From NCBI GenBank assembly GCA_008704415.1, contig VXIS01000395.1:1-39736 (forward strand): a stretch of 39,736 bases of DNA. The letters run 5' to 3'. This document shows, piece by piece, positions 31,947 through 39,736 of the stretch. Positions within the stretch are counted from its first letter, which is position 1. Each line of letters opens with the position of its first letter. This DNA is from Sphaerosporella brunnea (Eukaryota > Ascomycota > Pezizomycetes > Pezizales > Pyronemataceae). Both the position numbers and the translations under genes were made by a program. The notes under the pieces are model-generated. The model had not been told where the DNA came from and ran no database searches. It was given only the letters and a program-made list of their open reading frames with translations.

Positions 31947-32483
31947 ATGTCCGCCGCCGCCTCGGAGGCCGAAGCCTTAATCCGCACGCTCCAGCTGCAG
32001 CCGCACCCCGAAGGCGGTTTCTTCCGGCGCACGCACGAGGACACGCGCCTGGTGCCGAACCCGTTCGCGACGGCCACCGACGACGACGACGACGACGCGA
32101 CGCGCCTGGCGTCGACAAGCATCCACTACCTGCTGACGCCGGCCTCGCCGGTGGGGCACTGGCACCGCAACAAGGCGCTGACGTACCACTTCCTGCACCG
32201 CGGCCGGGGCCGCTACCGGCTGCTCCACCCGGACGGGCGGCTGGAGGAGTATGTAGTCGGCCCCGACGTCGAGAGCGGCGAGAGGATCATGTGGGTTGTT
32301 GAGGGCGGCGTGTGGAAGACCTCTGCGGTGGAGGATGGTGACGGGCTGCTGCTTATCAGCGAGGTTGTCGTCCCCGGCTTTGAGTTTCGGGACCATGAGT
32401 TTTTGGATTGGGAGAGCCTGGTGCGCCTGGTGGGCGAGCAGAAGGCGGCGGAGCTTGGGAGGTTCTTGAAGAAGGAGATTTGA
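31947..32483 (+). CDS. Cupin_5 / DUF985 family protein, 178 aa (right copy)
   Basis: Exact mirror of the gene at 31277-31813, starting at ATG 31947 and ending TGA 32481-32483. Protein sequence is identical, including the HPEGGFF and GHWHRN motifs. The pair is head to head. Confidence 0.88.
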   Translation: MSAAASEAEALIRTLQLQPHPEGGFFRRTHEDTRLVPNPFATATDDDDDDATRLASTSIHYLLTPASPVGHWHRNKALTYHFLHRGRGRYRLLHPDGRLEEYVVGPDVESGERIMWVVEGGVWKTSAVEDGDGLLLISEVVVPGFEFRDHEFLDWESLVRLVGEQKAAELGRFLKKEI

Positions 32484-33178
32484 GTAGACGGGTATGCAAT
32501 GGATGCTTGAGTGAGTGAGATCTGGTGTCTCACAACCTGTTTGTCACAACGTCATATCATATCGGCCAGCATATCCCTAAACGCCCAGCTAGAGTGGGGT
32601 ATGTAGTTACTGTTGTAAATCAAGGTGTGCCAATTGTTGAAAAATGGTTTTCCATCTGACCAACGTTTGGAAAATAAAAATTGATCCAACATATTTTTTG
32701 AGTTCCAAGTGTCCCCAAAACGTCTCCAAAACGAGATATCTTGACTGCAACGCGCTAGGCATGAACGGCGTTTAGCGATTCGCCAACGTTGGCAGAAACG
32801 TTTTTGAAGCATTTTCGGATGGGTAATTATGTAAGCTACGGCATACCGAGCTGCCAAGGCTAACACCCACGAGAATTATCGTGGGAGTCGAACAAAACAC
32901 CCCCTTTTTTACAACCGTAGGTAGTGTGCCCGACATCGGTCCCAGTGAACGAAAATGGCACCGTCGCTGCAATCTATAACCGAGTGACTCATCGGCACTG
33001 CAGCTTACCTACGTTTCACGTTTCACGTTTGCATGATATGATTGATAAGATAAAATTTTTTACTCACTACCGATATGGCGCTGTGACATGAAATTGTGAC
33101 AAAACACCACAACACCCGCTATAAGCCATCTGCGGATCTGCCACCTACTCGCACAGCGACCGAGAAAGACGGAGCCTC
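32484..33178. other. Spacer between convergent 3' ends (right arm)
   Basis: Mirror of 30582-31276, including the CCCACGA/TCGTGGG hairpin (32866-32885). No gene supported. Confidence 0.5.
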
Positions 33179-34393
33179 CTAAACACTGGGCCCATCCCAC
33201 GCCTCGCGGGTCAGCCTCATCAGGGCGGACTGCTTGTGCGGGAACGTGATCTCCTTCTCCTTCGCAAAGCCTTCCTTCTGGAGGTACTGGATGAACCTAT
33301 TCCCACAATTAGCAGCTGCATCTCCTCAATGCGTAGTCGTAGCGCAATACTTCTCGTTATCCACCCTAGGCTCCAAGCTGATCCTCTGGGTCCTGGGATC
33401 ATCGCAAAAGATGTAATGGCACAAACCGCCGAGCCATCCGGCGACTCTCTGTGAGCCTCTAAACCTCTCTTCACCCACAAGAACGTGCAAGCCTCTCTCC
33501 CATTCCTGCGCCTCACAGTAGCGGCCAAGAATATCCTCCTTGACCCAGTAGACCTCAAAGTAGCCGAACGGCTCCTCAACGCCACTCTCAACCACACGGC
33601 CATCCCTAACGACGACGTCCTCCCAGCTCCCAATAACCGGGAAAGAATGGCGCATCTCCAGGTTCTTCCTCAAAAACTCCGCGGTCTTGGTGACCGGGCC
33701 GGCCTCGTTCCAGAACGCGGCCACACGGGGGGTGTTCATCCACTTGTTGACGAGGGGAGCATCCTCAAGCTTGGCAAGTCTGAACGTCAAGATCGCGTTC
33801 AGCGCGGGCACATGGCGACGGTAAAGGTTCCTGGCGGGACGAGGCCGGATTGGGTGCCGCACGGCGGGCGGGGAGATGGTGTAAACGACGGGACTGGGCA
33901 TCTTCATGAACGGGTACGAGATTTGCCAGAACGCGCGTTTGAGCGCTTTCGGGACCAATCCACCGTCCGGCGTGGCGCTCTCAAAGAGCAAGATCAACCC
34001 CGCCTGCTCCGCGGCCGCCAATGCTTCTTCGCGCGCGAACAGCCCCGAGCGGTCGATAATCACCGCCCACTCATTGCGTGACGCCCCCAGCGTCAATGGT
34101 GGATTCGTGGGCGTGTTGAGGTGGAAGTACCAGCTGAGCGTGGCGTACAGCACAAACACCGGGTCAGGGTGCGGCAGCCCATCGGACGTCGTCGCGTCGG
34201 TGATGGTAATCACATCCGTGGACAATGAGGGCGGGTTGGCGAAGGAGCTGGTGAGCGTCACAGTCCATTTGGAGTAGTGCTGGCGAGTGGGCGGGTGTAG
34301 GTGGGAGAAGAACGAGACGCCCGTGATGTTCGGGATCGGCGAGACAGTCGTTATTTGGCTGCTGTCCGAAAGAAATAGCGTCTTCGTCGCCAT
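33179..34393 (-). CDS. Siderophore N-acyltransferase (SidF/SidL/IucB-like), 386 aa (right copy)
   Basis: Mirror copy with exons 34393-33351 and 33296-33179 and the same 54-bp intron. The frames are identical to the left copy, so both would be functional if the duplication is real. Same family evidence: the GLHVLVGEERF, CHYIFCDDPRTQRI and EPRVDN blocks. Confidence 0.85.
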
Positions 34394-35124
34394 TGTGGCC
34401 TGTGGACGAGGCAGGATAGGCCTGAGAGGGGCTGGCTTAAGTATGTTCGAAATTGTGATTGCGTGATAACGATGAATTTGGTTTGGTGACTGTTCGAACG
34501 GACAAGAATGAGGGGCCCAACTGCCATGAAGGATGCACCTGTTGCTTCATCTGCTGGGCCAAGCTCTTTAGTAGTTAGAGTTGGGGGGAAAGCCGTAGGT
34601 AAGCAGCCTCTCACGGAGTTGACAACCGCGCTACCGCGATCATGTGCTGTACATCGGGCACTGCAGACTTCAACGCTCGTCGCCACAGCCCTGCGACAAA
34701 TTTATTGTTCCACGTGCACGACTGGAAATGACTGTTGATTTTAACGTTGCCACCCTTCAAACCACGGTTGAGAATTACCTTGAGCCGGGAAACACTGCTT
34801 TGTACCAGGGACCTATGTCTCGGTCTCCGCATAAAGAACGGCCTGCGTTCGCGTCGGGATCGCAGGCACTTGACTGGTCACAATTCACAGTTCAGACATC
34901 TCGTTTGTTTGCTTGTTTGCAAGATCGAATGTGCTCTCGCGAGACGTGGCCTCTATTCGCCAGCTAAGCTAGAGCGAACAATGTACAGTGAAAAAGATAG
35001 TAAGAAACAAACACCGAAAGCCCGATCCCAAACGACCCATGAGAAAAAGAAACAACTCATCCAACACCGTTATACAACACAAAAATCATCAAATCATCAC
35101 CATTTCAACCGCCGCAACAAACAT
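34394..35124. other. Acyltransferase promoter and ubiquitin 3' region (right arm)
   Basis: Mirror of 28636-29366. No gene supported. Confidence 0.5.
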
Positions 35125-36257
<1,133 letters not shown>

Positions 36258-37793
36258 GTTGAGGTGGATGAAAGTAGAGGAAGTGTTTATTTGATCGCGA
36301 GGAAGAGGTATGTGGTGGTGGGTGGGTAGTGGTTTGTGAGGTGTTGAGGAGATGGATCAAGAGGGAGAGAAGCTGAGGTGTGGGAGCTTATAAGGTGGTG
36401 AGCGCGGGTTGGCTTGGCAGCTTGAGTCATGAGACAGCTTGAAAGGGCAAGGCAACCTCACATTCTAGAGCACACACAGCCTCGCACTCTCAGAGAAGTG
36501 TCTGGATTCTGGAACACACCAGCCTCGTCTTTTTTTCTCCTTGCCACAGCCTTTTTTGGGGGGGCTGTGGCAAAAGGGGCGCCGCATCCAAAACAGCTTG
36601 CAAAGCAAGAAATCTCCATCACTTTGCCATGGATTGCCGTTTGAAGAAAAAAGATTCCTTCAAAAGCAGAGGTACTCGTACGTCACCTTGAATAAGAAAG
36701 AATGCATGCAGGAGAATGCGCCCCGGATTACTCCGCCTGGCTCCGACGAGAAGAATCCCGTCTTGCGCAAGTACGCACGCAACGCCACCTTTCTTTGCGC
36801 ATTCCGGCGCGGCGATTTGCACTCTGCGAAATTTGGTTTCTCTACAAGCGAGCGCTGGAAGGGAAAGGTCGCGGAACTTTTGAATCGGAGCTCTGGAGGT
36901 CAAAACGCGGGGAACTTAGAGTTCGAGTATGTAGTGTGGTCAAGCTTGTGGAGATAACTCTGTGGACAGCGTTGTTCTTTTCCACACACATTTTGACTCT
37001 GAAATCAGACCCTTTGGCCTAGGTACAAGCTTCGATGAGTACTATCAGGAGCAAGCTTTTCTACAGACTGAAGATTCCACAGCAGTCGCGAGGCAGCGAG
37101 ACTTCGAGAGGAATTCTCTCGCACCACCATAAGCCCATTTGGACCGAGAATCAAGATTCAAAACCATCACTCGTAAATGTTTTGGATGCGCGGAAAAAGC
37201 TTCACTCGGCGATCTACAAAGCCTGCCTATCACAGCAATATTGATATTATGTATCACTTTGACAGCTCCGACCTCGGACCAACAGCTCAACGGCGAAATC
37301 CAGCAAGCCGGCCGGCCCGCATTTCGGCGAGCTGCATGGACATGCCGATAAGGATTGCCGATGGTGGTATTCTTGCCTCGGCATATCCCCGGCATCGGCT
37401 CGGCAGCACGCACACAATCTGAATTTTATTGTCTCCAGAAAACAACACACAAGGAAAGGAAAAATAAGCAGACCAGCAAGTAGCTTGTAAGGTATCAAAA
37501 AAAAAAAAAAAAGGTAGAAGGATTGTTCACACGATAGAAGCGACGGCCCAAAGCAAGAGCACAGTTCCCACCAGTACCCTACTCCCACTGCAATTCCTTG
37601 CCAAAAGCCACGCCGCATAAAACCCAAATAACATCATCGCACATCCTTGCACGCCTCCAGCATCAATTGTACCAGCACTGGACCCAATCTCCACCCATCG
37701 TTGCTGCTGCTGTATTCTCGGCACTCCACTACCCTTCACCATCAAACCGGCTTCCGTCATATCCGGTTCCAGCGCCCGCGCCGGGGTAGGACC
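36258..37793. other. Polyubiquitin promoter and PEX11 3' region (right arm)
   Basis: Mirror of 25967-27502. The TATA-like box is at 36387-36393, the TTCTGGAA core at 36507-36514 and the 11-bp hairpin at 36541-36573. The 16-A run matches the left arm's 16-T run. Confidence 0.6.
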
Positions 37794-38560
37794 CTATTGC
37801 GTCTTTTCCCACTGTTGCCTGAGGCCGATCCAACTGGAGACAAAACCAGCGGCGCCGACAAGGCCCTCGTCGAAGCCGGTCAATCCCAGACCAGTGGCGG
37901 GAATGACCCAATCGCAACCGTCGAGGAGTAGCTGCGTGTGCAGCTTCTGCCTCTCCTTGCGGATCTGATCACCCTCAAGCTTTCCTTCGGCATCCGTCTT
38001 CTTGAGCAGGCCCTCTCGTGACGAGAGCTGTTGGAGCTTGTACGCAGAGTGTAGAAGCGAGCAGGTGATTCCCGCCAACCACAGCTTTTGCGCTTCCTTC
38101 TGCACCCAGGCCGTGCGCGTGGGTGTTAATGTATAGATTTTGGTACCAGCGAGGAAGCCGAGCGTATCCAGCGTCAGATAGCCTGCGTAGCACAGCTGGC
38201 GCAGCGCTGCAAGGTATTTCGGGATCGGGGCGAGCGTTTTGTCATCGAGCGCCTGTGATCCATTAGTCCGTCTCCTTCTCTCTGTGTTTCGGGAAGAGGG
38301 AGACATACGACCGAGGCAGCTTTCAAGTGCTCCACGTTCTTGCCGATGCGCATGGCCTTCCTCGTGGAACCAAAGTTCTTCTTGATCGCATCCCATGGAG
38401 CGATTGAGGCCGCTGTGTATCCCTTCCGCAACAGGTACCAGCTCAGAAAGCGGGCAAGATATTGCAGTGTGCGCAGGGCCTTATCGCGGCCGACGGTGGT
38501 AGCTACGAATCGCAGGTAGTGCGACACAAAGGGGTGGTAGGTGAGAGTGTCAGCAACCAT
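37794..38560 (-). CDS. PEX11: Peroxisomal membrane protein PEX11, 236 aa (right copy)
   Basis: Mirror copy with exons 38560-38309 and 38252-37794 and the 56-bp intron. The coding sequence matches the left copy. The only change is one extra CCA unit in the leader, just upstream of the ATG. Confidence 0.93.
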
Positions 38561-38996
38561 GTTGTCGTTGTTGTTGGTGGTGGTGGTGGTGGTGGTGGTG
38601 GGGAGGATTGGAGGGGAGAGAGCAGGCGGGGGTGGGGGGTTGTATTTGTGGTTTGTTTCTACTCTAGCTCGCTCGGATGTGGCGGGCTGAGATTCGAGAA
38701 CGAGGTGACAGCACGATTTGCCGCATGTGCTCGAGAGGCAGCCGAGGGTATCCAACGATTGGCACGCGGAATGTAAATAATGCATTCACATCGTCGGCTT
38801 GCAGGACAAATATAAATCGGGTCCAATACAATCAAATTCACGCCTGTTTCATCCATTTCAATTTTGCGCGTTGATCACCGCCAGCACCGCTGTCACGTGC
38901 CGCCCTTGTTACCCATCCATTCATCGTCCGTGCTGCTGCGCGTTCACACCCCCCCCCAAACCAACCTCCTAACTAAAATCCCATCCACTATCCATC
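38561..38996. promoter_or_regulatory. Divergent promoter, PEX11 / cap methyltransferase (right arm)
   Basis: 436 bp, against 433 in the left arm; the difference is one CCA unit in the triplet array at about 38575-38601. Confidence 0.55.
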
Positions 38997-39736
38997 ATGC
39001 CTACCCGAGACCGCTACGACCCAGCTCGCGACATCTTCACTTCCGAACCGGATCTGGTTTCTCCCCCAGCTCCCGCACCCCCTTCCACCACTACAGAACC
39101 CCAGCTCTCTCCGACTCTTCCTCATCCCCCTCCGCCTCCGACTCTTCTTCCTCCTCCTCCTCCTCCCCCGCCTCCTCCTCCTCCGCCTCCTCCTCCACAG
39201 TCATCATCACCAGCATCTGCTCGCCAGCCTGCCATGTCGCCAACACAGTCCTCGCCTTCAGTTCGTGATGGCACTAAGACCGCAAACGACTCCCCCTCAC
39301 GCAAACGCAAAGCCTCGCCGCGCCCGCAATCTCGCGACGCAAAGCCCGACTCCTCCCCGTCCAAACCTAAACGCCGCCGCGAAAGCAATTCCTCGCAGTC
39401 TCGCCAGCGCGCTGGATCAGATCTAAACCGGTTCCGTTACCGATACAATTCTCCGCCCCCGCCCCTGATCCCGACAAAGAAGGCAGAAGATGAACTACCC
39501 CCGCCCCCATCCCGGACGAACTCTCCGCCCCGTCAGCGTAAGCGCCCCGGCGCGTCCTCGCGACTGTCGGAGAAGGAGAAGGAAGCGACGCGGCAGCAGC
39601 TTGAAGCCCGTGAGCGTGAGGAGGCCGCTAAGCGCGCTGCTGCTGGGTCGTCTCTACAGATGGCGGGGGTGAAGGACAAGGTGCGTTCTCACTACAACGA
39701 CAAGAAGGAGCTCGGAAAGGAGTGGCGTGCCACGAG
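38997..39736 (+). CDS. mRNA cap guanine-N7 methyltransferase, 5' part (right copy, cut by window end)
   Basis: Starts at ATG 38997 with MPTRDRYDPARDIFTSEPD and runs open to the last base, covering the disordered poly-Pro/Ser/Arg N-terminus and the first residues of the methyltransferase domain (VRSHYNDKKELGKEWRAT). It is identical to the left copy as far as seen. Whether the gene is complete cannot be told from this window. Confidence 0.9.
   Translation, partial: MPTRDRYDPARDIFTSEPDLVSPPAPAPPSTTTEPQLSPTLPHPPPPPTLLPPPPPPPPPPPPPPPPQSSSPASARQPAMSPTQSSPSVRDGTKTANDSPSRKRKASPRPQSRDAKPDSSPSKPKRRRESNSSQSRQRAGSDLNRFRYRYNSPPPPLIPTKKAEDELPPPPSRTNSPPRQRKRPGASSRLSEKEKEATRQQLEAREREEAAKRAAAGSSLQMAGVKDKVRSHYNDKKELGKEWRAT

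Overview
The window reads as chromosomal DNA of a filamentous ascomycete (Pezizomycotina). Protein-coding genes carry short spliceosomal introns (mostly 46-65 bp, GTATGT/GTAAGT-type donors, CTAAC/CTGAC-like branch points). The families are fungal: siderophore acyltransferase, PEX11, polyubiquitin, an Abd1-type cap methyltransferase, a plant-COMT-type O-methyltransferase and a fungal dsRNA-binding-like protein. There are Tc1/mariner and Fot1/pogo-type transposons, and some relics have C-to-T-type stop codons as expected after RIP. I cannot name the species.

Layout. Positions 1-5.1 kb are a graveyard: two degenerate patatin-like phospholipase relics, a Fot1/pogo transposase pseudogene, several minisatellites (one an ~18-bp periodic array about 390 bp long), a TA-flanked foldback MITE and two copies of a short element with a GC hairpin and A-rich/(AAAC)n tail. 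Positions 5181-8359 hold an apparently complete 3.18-kb Tc1/mariner-superfamily transposon (27-bp terminal inverted repeats, TA target duplication, intact 784-aa transposase with one 59-bp intron). A five-exon O-methyltransferase follows (8862-10396). About 9.4 kb (10397-19775) then has no gene I can support. A 103-aa dsRNA-binding-like protein lies at 19776-20144, followed by a 2.8-kb intergenic stretch with an unusual cluster of long C/G homopolymers and a 101-bp MITE.

From 24027 to the window end (39736) the sequence is one giant inverted duplication. The axis is a single base at 31880, each arm is at least 7.85 kb, and the only difference I found is one extra CCA unit in the right arm. 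The left arm carries the 5' part of the cap methyltransferase gene (the gene itself spans 22978-24766), PEX11, polyubiquitin, a SidF/SidL-like siderophore N-acyltransferase and a cupin_5/DUF985 protein. The right arm repeats all of them in mirror order. The two cupin genes face away from the axis and share a 133-bp palindromic upstream region. A palindrome this long with a 1-nt spacer is either a very recent fold-back rearrangement (for example sister-chromatid fusion) or a fold-back read/assembly artefact. The sequence alone cannot decide, and this is the most important point to check.

The duplicated genes do not form one pathway: mRNA capping, peroxisome proliferation, protein turnover, iron chelation and an uncharacterised cupin. 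They look like an ordinary housekeeping segment copied as a block. The left third of the window, by contrast, is transposon-rich accessory DNA.
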